Shown here: positions 39,112 through 47,470 of the stretch, in pieces
Layout: each line of letters begins with the position of its first letter
Numbering within the stretch: the stretch's first letter is position 1
NCBI RefSeq assembly: GCF_021916785.1
Contig: NZ_JAKCFC010000003.1
Coordinates: 62,001 to 126,000 of the forward strand
Source: Mycolicibacterium lacusdiani
Lineage (GTDB): Bacteria > Actinomycetota > Actinomycetes > Mycobacteriales > Mycobacteriaceae
Direction of reading: 5' to 3'
DNA: 64,000 bases
The notes under the pieces: generated by a model
The model's input: only the letters and a program-made list of their open reading frames with translations
Database searches by the model: none
What the model was told of the DNA's origin: nothing
Program-made: the position numbers and the translations under genes

Positions 39112-39573
39112 ATGGCCGAGCGAGTACCGGACCGGGCGGCGGCCGTGCGCGGTGCCCTCGAGGCACTGGCCGGGTGGCAGGTGCTCGTCGCGCAGTACAA
39201 CGACCTGGTGGCCCGCAGCCTCGGGGTGACGCCCACCGAGACGCAATGCCTGTATGTGCTGAGCCGCTTCGGCCCGTCCACGCCGGGTGAACTCGCCCGG
39301 CGGATCAACCTCACCACCGGCGCGACCACCCGCATGCTCGACCGCCTGCTCGCGGCGGGCTATGTCACGCGAACACCGGATCCGCGCGACAGGCGGCGCG
39401 TCATCATCGAACCGGCCGGTGACGGGATCGCCCGCGTCGCAGCATGTTACGAGCCATTGAACGCCGATCTGGCAAGCCTGCTGACGGACTTCGACGAGGT
39501 GGCCTTGGGTCAGCTGGCGGACTTCGCCCGCGCGGCCGAAGACGTGACCGAGCAGCGCATTCGCGAGATATAG
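39112..39573 (+). CDS. MarR-family transcriptional regulator
   Basis: The 153-residue winged-helix protein has the MarR core TPTETQCLYVLSRFG, recognition region ELARRINLTTGATTRML and wing DPRDRRRVIIE. AGGAG precedes the ATG at 39112. It is divergent from the VOC gene. The intergenic region has imperfectly symmetric TTTACTGCAC (39043-39052) and GTGCAACTAAA (39070-39080) sites that could be its operator. No reactive cysteine is placed as in OhrR. Confidence 0.9.
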   Translation: MAERVPDRAAAVRGALEALAGWQVLVAQYNDLVARSLGVTPTETQCLYVLSRFGPSTPGELARRINLTTGATTRMLDRLLAAGYVTRTPDPRDRRRVIIEPAGDGIARVAACYEPLNADLASLLTDFDEVALGQLADFARAAEDVTEQRIREI

Positions 39574-39580
39574 TGCCGCG

Positions 39581-40066
39581 CTAGGAATTTCGTGTCGACC
39601 GGTCATAGTGGCGGCGCGCCTTCATCCGGTTCCCGCACCCACTCATCGAGCACCAGCGGCCGGTTCCCGCGCGACTGCGGTCCAGGAGGAACCGCAGGCA
39701 CTCGTCGTTGGCGCACGGACGCAACCGGCCCGGCATCGACGCCTGCAGCTCCCCCCACGCCAGCACCATGCGCGCCGCCCACCCCGCGTCGAGGCGCCAG
39801 ACGACAGCGCCGTCGGCGATCGACGGTCTCCGAACGACGTCGCGCAGATAGCCGGACAGGACGTCGGCCGACGTCTCGCCACGCACCACGGCCTGCAGGG
39901 CGTCGCGCAGCACCCGCGCCCCGGCGACGCGCTCCCCCGGCGCCCCGTGGTCACGCAGCCATGCCCCGTCGAGCGACTCCGTCCGGTGGCCGTCCACCAC
40001 CGGCGTCGTGTTCAGCAGGTCGACCAGCGCGGCCTGATCCTCGGTGCTCCCCATGCTAACCAGCAT
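39581..40066 (-). CDS. CGNR zinc-finger (ABATE-type) putative transcription factor
   Basis: The 161-residue protein has a helical N-terminal ABATE-like domain and a C-terminal zinc finger: C-x4-C in CANDEC, then C-x4-C in WCSMSGCGNR, with the defining CGNR, followed by KARRHYDR. Stress-associated DNA binding is proposed for this family. The start is the ATG at 40066 (GAGG just upstream); an internal ATG at 40054 is possible. It is divergent from an alpha/beta hydrolase, and two identical dyad operators occupy the gap, one overlapping its own start. That strongly suggests autoregulation and control of the hydrolase. Confidence 0.9.
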   Translation of the reverse strand: MLVSMGSTEDQAALVDLLNTTPVVDGHRTESLDGAWLRDHGAPGERVAGARVLRDALQAVVRGETSADVLSGYLRDVVRRPSIADGAVVWRLDAGWAARMVLAWGELQASMPGRLRPCANDECLRFLLDRSRAGTGRWCSMSGCGNRMKARRHYDRSTRNS

Positions 40067-40085
40067 AGACCTCTTGACAGGTTAG
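40056..40085. promoter_or_regulatory. Operator 1 of the CGNR/hydrolase pair
   Basis: CTAACC-N18-GGTTAG dyad within the wider unit GCTAACCAGCA ... GGTTAGACA. It overlaps the 5' end of the CGNR gene. The second copy is exactly 50 bp away. Confidence 0.8.
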
Positions 40086-40105
40086 ACAACGGCGGCTTGA
40101 CTGGG

Positions 40106-40135
40106 CTAACCAGCAAAACATTTCAAAGGGGTTAG
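40106..40135. promoter_or_regulatory. Operator 2 of the CGNR/hydrolase pair
   Basis: This is a second CTAACC-N18-GGTTAG dyad with identical arms, the same 18-bp spacer length and a diverged, A-rich spacer. It ends 2 bp before the hydrolase ATG, so binding here would block its transcription or initiation. Confidence 0.8.
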
Positions 40136-40137
40136 AC

Positions 40138-41001
40138 ATGGCGACACATCACCGCTACGCAGAGGTCCTCGGCCGCCGGCTCTTCTACCGGGAGGCAGGG
40201 CCCGCGAGCGCACCGGTCGTGGTGCTGCTGCACGGCACTCCGGCCAGTTCGCACATGTACCGCAACCTCATTCCGGCGCTGGCCGACCGCTACCGCGTGA
40301 TCGCGCCCGACTATCCCGGCTTCGGCCACTCCGACGTCCCGGCGACCGACGAGTTCGACTACACCTTCGACACCGTGGCCGACCACGTCGACGCCCTGCT
40401 CGAGCAGCTCGGCGTCGACCGCTACGCGCTCTACGTCCAGGACTACGGCGCACCCGTCGGCTGGCGGCTCGCGCTGCGGCACCCCGACCGGATTGCCGCG
40501 GTCGTAACTCAGAACGGCAACGCCTACGTCGAGGGCTTCGTCGGCGACGCCATGGAGCCGCTGTTCACCTACGGTCGCGACCGGTCCGAGGCCAACGCCG
40601 CTGCCCTACGCGAACTCATCAGCCCGGACGGTCTGGTGTGGCAGTTCACCCATGGCGTCGCGGATCCGTCGATCGTCGATCCGGACGCATGGGTCAACGC
40701 GCACGCCGCGGTCGCCGCCACCCCCGCACGCGTCGACGCGCAACTGGCGCTGTTCGCCGACTACATCGCCAACGTGGAGCTGTATCCGCGGGTGCACGAG
40801 TACTTTCGGAACTCTCAGGTGCCGCTGCTGGCGGTGTGGGGGCGCAACGACGAGATCTTCGGGCCCGACGGCGCTCTCGCGTTCGGCCGCGACCTACCGC
40901 ACGCGGAGATCAACCTGCTCGACGGCGGCCACTTCCTGCTCGAGAGCAAGCTCGATGCGGTCGTGGCGTTGATGCGGCCGTTCCTCGCAGCTCATCTGTG
41001 A
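40138..41001 (+). CDS. Alpha/beta hydrolase with aspartate nucleophile (epoxide hydrolase/haloalkane dehalogenase-like)
   Basis: The 287-residue enzyme has the oxyanion motif HGTP at 32-35 and, at the nucleophile elbow, VQDYGAPVG with D102 in place of serine, as in epoxide hydrolases and haloalkane dehalogenases. The tryptophan that follows the nucleophile in dehalogenases is a tyrosine here. The catalytic histidine is in DGGHFLLES and an acid in WGRNDEIFG. The ATG at 40138 lies directly behind two CTAACC/GGTTAG operators, divergent from the CGNR regulator. An inducible detoxification function is likely; epoxide hydrolysis is my first guess. Confidence 0.9.
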   Translation: MATHHRYAEVLGRRLFYREAGPASAPVVVLLHGTPASSHMYRNLIPALADRYRVIAPDYPGFGHSDVPATDEFDYTFDTVADHVDALLEQLGVDRYALYVQDYGAPVGWRLALRHPDRIAAVVTQNGNAYVEGFVGDAMEPLFTYGRDRSEANAAALRELISPDGLVWQFTHGVADPSIVDPDAWVNAHAAVAATPARVDAQLALFADYIANVELYPRVHEYFRNSQVPLLAVWGRNDEIFGPDGALAFGRDLPHAEINLLDGGHFLLESKLDAVVALMRPFLAAHL

Positions 41002-41008
41002 GGTCGCG

Positions 41009-41905
41009 CTAACGGTCGACCTCGTCCCACAGCCGGGCGGCCGCAGTGGCGATCTCATCGGGATACTCGCCGTTGATCGCGTGCGACGCGGCCGGCCACA
41101 GCTCTACGCGACGGTGGCGCAACGTCATTCGCGCGTGCGCAGCCGCCCGCCTCCCGTCGTGGATCACGCTGCGACCGGCGACCACCGCCAGGACCGGGAC
41201 GTGGATCGACCGTAGCTGGCCGTCGGTGAACCTCCGCGGAGCCGGCTGCCGCACCACGAAACCCGCGGTGGCGGCGGCGATCATCGCGGCGACGGGTGCC
41301 GAGTCGTCGACGTCGGCGCCCCCGGCCAGCCAGCGAAGCACTCTGCGCCGCAGGGCGTCCGGTGTCAAGGGCACGCTGACGGGGATCAGGGCCAGCATCG
41401 TGCGGACCGGGACGGGGGCGAAGGTCATCACCGGGTCGAGCACCGTCAGCGACGCAGCGCGCCCAGGCCTACGCACGGCGTAGTTCACCGCCGACCACCC
41501 GCCGAACGACACCCCCATCAGGTGCACCGACTCGAGCCCCAGCCCGGTGAGCAGTTCGTCGAGCCACTGGGCCTGATCGTCGCCCCCGGTGAGCGGACGC
41601 CGTTGCACCGAGAGTCCCGGCTCGCCGATCAGGTCCACGCCGAACACCGTCCGATGTGCGAGCAGGCCGGCCAGGTTGGCGTCCCACATCGGGGTAGACG
41701 CAGTGCGGCCGGGCAGCAGGACGACGGGGGAAGAGGCACCGGCGGGGCCGTCGAATCGGTACGCGCGCACGGTGCCGAAGGTCGTCGGCACGTCGAACGT
41801 GGCGTCGGGCACTGGGAGGCATGCCATCGCACGCCGGTAGGCCTCGAGGAAGCGTTCGCGGGCGGCGTCGTTGCGGAACGAACCGACCCGGCCCCTGCGC
41901 CCCAC
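41009..41905 (-). CDS. Alpha/beta hydrolase
   Basis: The 298-residue protein has a hydrolase fold with the strand VVLLPGRTAS, the nucleophile elbow GVSFGG with S133, and a late PAASHAINGEYP carrying the histidine. No signal peptide is present. It starts with GTG at 41905, 7 bp after the glmS stop on the same strand, so it may be expressed as the last gene of the glmS transcript. It converges on the epoxide hydrolase-like gene with a 7-bp gap. The substrate is unknown. Confidence 0.9.
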   Translation of the reverse strand: MGRRGRVGSFRNDAARERFLEAYRRAMACLPVPDATFDVPTTFGTVRAYRFDGPAGASSPVVLLPGRTASTPMWDANLAGLLAHRTVFGVDLIGEPGLSVQRRPLTGGDDQAQWLDELLTGLGLESVHLMGVSFGGWSAVNYAVRRPGRAASLTVLDPVMTFAPVPVRTMLALIPVSVPLTPDALRRRVLRWLAGGADVDDSAPVAAMIAAATAGFVVRQPAPRRFTDGQLRSIHVPVLAVVAGRSVIHDGRRAAAHARMTLRHRRVELWPAASHAINGEYPDEIATAAARLWDEVDR

Positions 41906-41912
41906 CGTCCCT

Positions 41913-43781
41913 CTACTCGACGGTGACCGACTTGGCGAGGTTGCGCGGCTTGTCCACGTCGTAACCGCGGGCGCGGGCCACCTCGGCGGCGAACACCTGC
42001 AGCGGGATCGTCGACAGCAGCGGCTGGAACAGCGTGGAGACGGCAGGCATCTCGATCAGGTGGTCGGCGTACGGGCGGACGGTGTCGTCCCCCTCCTCGG
42101 CGATCACGATCGTGACGGCACCGCGGGCCTGGATCTCGCGGATGTTGCTCAGCAGCTTGCTGTGCAGCATCGCCGCGTTCTTCGGCGACGGCATCACGAC
42201 GATCACGGGCAGGCCGTCCTCGATCAGCGCGATGGGCCCGTGCTTGAGCTCACCGGCCGCGAAGCCCTCGGCGTGCATGTACGCCAGCTCCTTGAGCTTC
42301 AACGCGCCCTCGAGTGCCACCGGGTAACCGACGTGGCGGCCCAGGAACAGCACCGTCGGGGACATCGCGTACTGCTTGGCGAGTTCGGCGACCGGCTCCA
42401 TGCACGCGAGCACGCGCTCGACGCGCTCGGGCATCGCCTCCAGTTCGTGGTACTCCCTGGCGACCTCGTCGGGGTACTTGGTGCCCCGGGCCTGAGCGAG
42501 AGCCAGACCGACGAGGTAGTTCGCGGCGATCTGGGCGAGGAACGTCTTGGTCGACGCGACGCCGATCTCCGGTCCGGCCCGCGTGTAGAGCACGGCGTCG
42601 GCCTCACGCGGAATCTGTGACCCGTTGGTGTTGCAGATGGCCAGCACCTTGGCCTTCTGCTCCTTGGCGTGCCGCACGGCCTCCAGGGTGTCGGCGGTCT
42701 CGCCGGACTGCGAGATCGCGATCACCAGCGTGCTGCGGTCGAGCACGGGGTCCCGGTAACGGAACTCGCTGGCCAGTTCCACCTCGACGGGCAGCCGCGT
42801 CCAGTGCTCGATGGCGTACTTGGCCAGCAGACCGGAGTGGTAAGCCGTGCCGCAGGCGACGATGAAGACCTTGTCGATCTCGCGGAGTTCCTGATCGGAG
42901 AGCCGCTGCTCGTCGAGCACGATGCGGCCGTCCGCGAAGTGGCCGAGCAGGGTGTCCGCGACGGCGGTCGGCTGCTCGGCGATCTCCTTGAGCATGAAGT
43001 ACTCGTAGCCGCCCTTCTCGGCGGCCGAGAGGTCCCAGTCGATGTGGAACGGGCGGGCGCGGTCGGAGGCGTCGACACCGTGGAAGTCGGTGATCTGGTA
43101 GCCGTCGGCGGTGAGGATCACGGCCTGGTCCTGGCCGAGTTCGACGGCGTCGCGGGTGTGCTCGATGAACGCCGCGACGTCGGACCCGATGAACATCTCA
43201 CCGTCGCCGACGCCGACGACGAGCGGAGTGGAACGCCGCGCGGCGACGATGGTGCCGGGGTCCTCGGCGTTGGCGAAGACCAGCGTGAAGTGGCCCTCGA
43301 GCCGTGGCAGAACTGCCATCACGGACCCGACGAAGTCACCGGCGGTGGGGCCGTGGTGGTACTGCCACGAGACGAGGTGCACGGCGACCTCGGTGTCGGT
43401 GTCACTGGCGAACTCGACGCCAGTGGCCTCGAGTTCGGCGCGCAGCGTGGCGAAGTTCTCGATGATGCCGTTGTGGACGACGGCGATCTTGCCCGCGGTG
43501 TCGCAATGCGGGTGGGCGTTGCGGTCGGTGGGACGGCCGTGGGTGGCCCAGCGGGTGTGGCCGACGCCGGTGCTGCCGGCGAGCACGCCGTCGTCGGTCT
43601 CGTCGAGAGCGGCCTCGAGATTGGCCAGCCTGCCGGCCCGTCGACGGACGGTCAGCCCGCCGTCACCATCGAGTAGCGCGACGCCCGACGAGTCGTAGCC
43701 GCGGTACTCCATGCGGCGCAGGGCGTCCACCACGATGCCGCGGGCGGGCCGCTGCCCCACGTAGCCGACGATTCCACACAC
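41913..43781 (-). CDS. glmS: Glutamine-fructose-6-phosphate aminotransferase (isomerising)
   Basis: The 622-residue enzyme makes glucosamine-6-phosphate for cell wall synthesis. The class II glutaminase domain starts (after Met removal) with the nucleophile C2 in CGIVGYVG, with HTRWATHG and HNGIIEN downstream. Two SIS isomerase domains follow (SQSGETADTL and the LKLKELAYMHAEGF region), ending in KPRNLAKSVTVE. The GTG at 43781 places the cysteine correctly. No glmS riboswitch-like leader is evident in the 98-bp divergent gap. glmM, the next enzyme in the pathway, lies about 5 kb away. Confidence 0.97.
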   Translation of the reverse strand: MCGIVGYVGQRPARGIVVDALRRMEYRGYDSSGVALLDGDGGLTVRRRAGRLANLEAALDETDDGVLAGSTGVGHTRWATHGRPTDRNAHPHCDTAGKIAVVHNGIIENFATLRAELEATGVEFASDTDTEVAVHLVSWQYHHGPTAGDFVGSVMAVLPRLEGHFTLVFANAEDPGTIVAARRSTPLVVGVGDGEMFIGSDVAAFIEHTRDAVELGQDQAVILTADGYQITDFHGVDASDRARPFHIDWDLSAAEKGGYEYFMLKEIAEQPTAVADTLLGHFADGRIVLDEQRLSDQELREIDKVFIVACGTAYHSGLLAKYAIEHWTRLPVEVELASEFRYRDPVLDRSTLVIAISQSGETADTLEAVRHAKEQKAKVLAICNTNGSQIPREADAVLYTRAGPEIGVASTKTFLAQIAANYLVGLALAQARGTKYPDEVAREYHELEAMPERVERVLACMEPVAELAKQYAMSPTVLFLGRHVGYPVALEGALKLKELAYMHAEGFAAGELKHGPIALIEDGLPVIVVMPSPKNAAMLHSKLLSNIREIQARGAVTIVIAEEGDDTVRPYADHLIEMPAVSTLFQPLLSTIPLQVFAAEVARARGYDVDKPRNLAKSVTVE

Positions 43782-43879
43782 GGCGTCAAGGGTAGTGCAG
43801 GAACCGCTGCGGACCCGATTCGCGACCCGACCGCACCTGCGTGCAGGCCGCGTCGAACCCGTTGCGATAACGTCATCGC

Positions 43880-44725
43880 GTGGCCAAGACCAAGAAGCTG
43901 TTCGCTTCCTTGACCCGGCGGGGCCCACACCGCGTCTTGCGCGGTGACCTGGCGTTCGCCGGCCTGTCCGGGTCGGTGTTCACCCCCGAGAAGGGGCTGA
44001 ACCTGCCGGCCATCGCGTTCGGCCACGACTGGCTCGCCGCCGCGGACCGCTACCACGGCCTGCTCGAGCACCTGGCGTCCTGGGGCATCGTCGCAGCGGC
44101 CCCGAACACCGAGCGCAGCGTCGCGCCGTCGGTGCTCAACCTGGCCTTCGACCTCGGGACGACGCTCGACATCGTCTCCGGGGTGCGGCTGGGCACCGGC
44201 AAGATCAGCGTCCACCCCCGCAAGCTCGGCGTGGTCGGACACGGTTTCGGCGGTTCGGCTGCGGTGTTCACCGCGGCGGGGATGCCGGACAGGATGCGCG
44301 CCGTCGTCGCACTGTTTCCGTCGGTGACGAGCCCTCCGACGATCGAGCCCGCACGCAACCTGCGCGTGCCCGGCCTGATCCTGGCCGATCCCGGCGACCC
44401 GATGTCGCTTCGGTCCAACGCCACCGAACTGGCCAGGGTGTGGCCGGACTCGACCTTGCGCGCCGCCAAGAACGTCAAGGCCGGCGGCTTGATCGAGGGA
44501 CGGCGGATCGCTCGGGTCGTCGGCCTCCCGGGTGCGGACAAGGAGACGCACGAGATCGTGCGGGCCCTGCTCACCGGGTACCTGCTGAACCAGCTGAACG
44601 GCGACAAGACCTACCTGGAGTTCAGCGATCCGAAGGTCGCACTGCCGAACACCGAGGTGCTCGATCCGTTCTCGGAGGACCCGGTCGCGCTGGAGAACAA
44701 GGTCGTCACCCTTCTCAAGCCCTGA
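43880..44725 (+). CDS. Alpha/beta hydrolase-fold protein with altered nucleophile (Rv3438-like)
   Basis: The 281-residue protein has a dienelactone hydrolase/chlorophyllase-like fold: AIAFGHDWLAAADRY, nucleophile-turn region VVGHGFGGSAAV, and a strand GLILADPGD. At the elbow, where serine is expected, residue 122 is glycine (G-H-G-F-G, GGT codon), so classical hydrolase activity is doubtful. It may be a binding protein, or a neighbouring residue may serve. The GTG at 43880 starts it; it is divergent from glmS. The LLM oxidoreductase follows after 41 bp but has its own promoter. Equivalent to Rv3438 by position and size. Confidence 0.87.
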   Translation: MAKTKKLFASLTRRGPHRVLRGDLAFAGLSGSVFTPEKGLNLPAIAFGHDWLAAADRYHGLLEHLASWGIVAAAPNTERSVAPSVLNLAFDLGTTLDIVSGVRLGTGKISVHPRKLGVVGHGFGGSAAVFTAAGMPDRMRAVVALFPSVTSPPTIEPARNLRVPGLILADPGDPMSLRSNATELARVWPDSTLRAAKNVKAGGLIEGRRIARVVGLPGADKETHEIVRALLTGYLLNQLNGDKTYLEFSDPKVALPNTEVLDPFSEDPVALENKVVTLLKP

Positions 44726-44731
44726 CGGGGA

Positions 44732-44760
44732 TCGACCAACCAACCGGTTGGTGCTATACA
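44732..44760 (+). promoter_or_regulatory. Promoter with embedded palindromic operator, likely leaderless
   Basis: TCGACC (44732-44737), a 17-bp spacer and TATACA (44755-44760) form a good promoter. Within the spacer is the perfect palindrome ACCAACCGGTTGGT (44739-44752), ideally placed for repression. The ATG at 44767 is 6 nt beyond the -10 and no ribosome site precedes it, so the transcript is probably leaderless. Confidence 0.7.
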
Positions 44761-44766
44761 TCTTCC

Positions 44767-45807
44767 ATGCGCACAGGCATCTTCCTCAGTTACGCCGACG
44801 GCTTCCGCGAGGCCGCCGACCAAGTCGTCGAACTGGAGAAGGTGGGCGTCGACATCGCGCTCGTCGCCGAGGCCTACTCGTACGACGCCATCAGCCAGCT
44901 GGGCTACCTCGCGGCCAAGACCTCGAGGATCGAGCTGGGCTCCGGCGTCGTCCCCATCTACAGCCGCACGCCGTCGCTGCTGGCGATGACCGCCGCCGGG
45001 CTTGACTACGTGTCCGACGGCCGCTTCCGGCTGGGCATCGGCACGTCCGGCCCGCAGGTCGTCGAAGGCTTCCACGGGGTTCCGTTCGACGCGCCGCTGG
45101 GCCGCACCAGGGAGGTCGTCGAGATCTGCAGGCAGGTGTGGCGCAGGGAGAACGTGAACTTCGACGGCAAGCACTACCAGGTTCCGCTGCCGAGCGACCG
45201 CGGCACCGGCCTCGGCAAGTCGCTGCACCTGATCAATCATCCCGTGCGCGAACGCATTCCGATCGCCATCGCCTCGCTGGGGCCGAAGAACGTCGAACTG
45301 ACCGCCGAGATCGCCGAGGGTTGGCAGCCCGTGTTCTTCTACCCGGAGAAGGCCGATGCGGCGTTCGGTCACGCACTGCGCGCCGGATTCGCCAAGCGCG
45401 ACCCGGAACTCGGACCGCTCGACGTCATGGTCTCGGCGACGCTGGCCATCGGCGACGACGTCGAGGATCGGTTGGCGTGGGCGAAACCCCAACTGGCGCT
45501 GTACATCGGCGGCATGGGCGCGCGGGGCAAGAACTTCTATCACGCGCTGGCCACCCGGTACGGTTTCGGCGACGTGGCCGACCGCATCCAGGACCTCTAC
45601 CTCGCGGGGCAGAAGGCCGAGGCGATCAACGCCGTCCCGGACGACCTGGTGCGCAACGTCTCCCTGATCGGTCCCCGCGGATTCGTGAAGGAGCGACTCG
45701 CCGCATTCGCCGAGGCCGGCGTCACGACGCTGCTGGTGCACCCACTCGCCGCCGAAGCCCGGGAACAGGTGCGCTACGTCGAGGAATTGGTCGCGCTCGC
45801 GAAGTAG
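44767..45807 (+). CDS. LLM-class F420-dependent oxidoreductase
   Basis: The 346-residue TIM-barrel protein belongs to the luciferase-like monooxygenase group that uses F420 or FMN. Typical elements are ELEKVGVDIALVAEAYSYD, IELGSGVVPIYSRTP, and GRFRLGIGTSGPQVVEGFHG, which resembles the F420-binding mycobacterial branch. There is no signal sequence. It is preceded by a compact promoter with an embedded palindrome and apparently no leader. The substrate is unknown; such enzymes often act on xenobiotics or lipid carbonyls. Confidence 0.9.
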   Translation: MRTGIFLSYADGFREAADQVVELEKVGVDIALVAEAYSYDAISQLGYLAAKTSRIELGSGVVPIYSRTPSLLAMTAAGLDYVSDGRFRLGIGTSGPQVVEGFHGVPFDAPLGRTREVVEICRQVWRRENVNFDGKHYQVPLPSDRGTGLGKSLHLINHPVRERIPIAIASLGPKNVELTAEIAEGWQPVFFYPEKADAAFGHALRAGFAKRDPELGPLDVMVSATLAIGDDVEDRLAWAKPQLALYIGGMGARGKNFYHALATRYGFGDVADRIQDLYLAGQKAEAINAVPDDLVRNVSLIGPRGFVKERLAAFAEAGVTTLLVHPLAAEAREQVRYVEELVALAK

Positions 45808-45993
45808 CCGCCGGGGTGATGCGCGTCTCCTAATTGGGGGGCCGCACCGTCCGTCGGATAGAGTGGTCGCAGCGGCATCGTCAGTTCTGCCTTTTGCCGC
45901 TTCTCGTTCGTTCACACCGAGACCAGATCTTGGCGCCGCGGAAACCCGCGCCGGGCAGAACGACCATTCGACTTTCGGAGTTTTCACACCACC

Positions 45994-47379
45994 ATGCCCC
46001 TTTTCAGTGAATTCGGCCTGCCCACGGCCGTCGTCAACACCCTCACCGCCGCAGGCATCGAGGAAGCGTTCCCCATTCAGGCTGCGACGCTCCCCGATTC
46101 CCTCGCAGGCCGTGACGTCCTGGGCCGCGGCCGCACCGGCTCGGGCAAGACCTACGCCTTCCTCCTGCCGCTCGTCGCCCGCCTCGCCGCCAACCCGGCG
46201 CCCCGTAAGGCCGGCAAGCCCCGCGCGCTGATCCTTGCCCCCACCCGCGAACTCGTCACCCAGATCGAGGCGTCGCTGGCCCCGCTGGCCGCCGCGACCG
46301 GCCTCAACTCGGTCATCGTGTTCGGTGGCGTCGGTGCGCAGCCGCAGATCGACAAGCTGCGCAGGGGCGTCGACATCGTCATCGCCTGCCCCGGCCGTCT
46401 CGAGGACCACGTCCAGTCCCGCCACGCCGACCTGTCGGCCATCGAGATCACCATCCTCGACGAGGCCGACCACATGGCCGACCTCGGCTTCCTGCCCCCG
46501 GTCAAGCGCCTGATGGACCGCACCCCCAAGAACGGGCAGCGCATGCTGTTCTCCGCCACTCTCGACGGCGGCGTCGACGTGCTGGTCAAGCGCTACCTGC
46601 ACAACCCCATCGTGCACAGCGTCGACTCCGAGCAGTCGCCGGTCAGCGCCATGGTGCACCACGTCCTGCACGTCGACAACGCATCGCGGTTCGACGTCCT
46701 GACCGACCTCGCCGCGTCGCCGGGCCGGACCATCGTGTTCGCGCGCACCAAGTACGGCGCCAAAGGCCTTGCGCGAAAGTTGAACTCGGCCGGCGTGCCC
46801 GCAGTCGAACTGCACGGCAACCTGTCTCAGAATGCCCGCACGCGCAACCTGGCGGCGTTCTCCGACGGCACGGCCGCGGTCATGGTCGCCACCGACATCG
46901 CCGCCCGCGGCATTCACGTCGACGACGTGAACCTCGTGGTCCACGCCGACCCGCCGGTCGAGCACAAGGCCTACCTGCACCGCTCGGGCCGTACCGCCCG
47001 CGCCGGTGCCGACGGCACCGTCGTGACGCTGATGCTCGACGATCAGGTGTCCGACGTCCGCAGCCTCACCCGCAAGGCAGGCGTCAACGCGACCGTCACC
47101 AAGTTCCGCGGCGGCACGCACCCGGTGCTGCAGGAGATCGCACCCGGCGAGCGCAGCTTCACCGGAGGCATCGCCCTCACCGCACCCGAGACCGACGAGC
47201 AGCGCAACATGCAGCCTTCGTCGGATCGTCCCCGCCGGTCGCGCGGTCCGCGCGGCGGCGGTGGCTCGGGTCGCGGGCGGGCGCCGGCCGCCGGGTCCTC
47301 GCGCGGCGGCGGTCGCCAGGGCGGCAGCCGTCACGGCGGTGGCCACCAGAGCGCAGGCCGACAGGCCAGCGGCCGCTAG
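45994..47379 (+). CDS. DEAD-box ATP-dependent RNA helicase (RhlE/DeaD type)
   Basis: The 461-residue helicase has the Q motif (FPIQAATLP), Walker A GRTGSGKT at 46-53, LDEADHMADLGF, SAT, VATDIAARGIHV and HRSGRTARAG, all in order. A Gly/Arg/Ser-rich tail of about 55 residues follows (residues about 405-461), likely for RNA contacts. The upstream 186 bp (45808-45993) probably include a long leader, as is common for cold-responsive helicases; no strong ribosome site is visible. A bidirectional hairpin terminates it at 47402-47450. Confidence 0.93.
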   Translation: MPLFSEFGLPTAVVNTLTAAGIEEAFPIQAATLPDSLAGRDVLGRGRTGSGKTYAFLLPLVARLAANPAPRKAGKPRALILAPTRELVTQIEASLAPLAAATGLNSVIVFGGVGAQPQIDKLRRGVDIVIACPGRLEDHVQSRHADLSAIEITILDEADHMADLGFLPPVKRLMDRTPKNGQRMLFSATLDGGVDVLVKRYLHNPIVHSVDSEQSPVSAMVHHVLHVDNASRFDVLTDLAASPGRTIVFARTKYGAKGLARKLNSAGVPAVELHGNLSQNARTRNLAAFSDGTAAVMVATDIAARGIHVDDVNLVVHADPPVEHKAYLHRSGRTARAGADGTVVTLMLDDQVSDVRSLTRKAGVNATVTKFRGGTHPVLQEIAPGERSFTGGIALTAPETDEQRNMQPSSDRPRRSRGPRGGGGSGRGRAPAAGSSRGGGRQGGSRHGGGHQSAGRQASGR

Positions 47380-47401
47380 GCCTCACCGCAACGACGTCGA
47401 C

Positions 47402-47450
47402 CGTGGGGTCTGCGTGCAGATCTCTTGCAGATCAGTGCGCAGGCCCCACG
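47402..47450. terminator. Bidirectional terminator between the helicase and the T7SS-type pair
   Basis: CGTGGGGTCTGCG pairs with CGCAGGCCCCACG over 13 bp with one G-U wobble, at the meeting point of two convergent genes. The loop is about 23 nt. Confidence 0.7.
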
Positions 47451-47470
47451 TTCGTCTCTCGGACCGGCAC

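Noticed and set aside
44611..47346. 911-codon open frame antisense to the F420-type oxidoreductase and DEAD-box helicase
   Set aside because: Antisense shadow of two clear genes with low-complexity translation.
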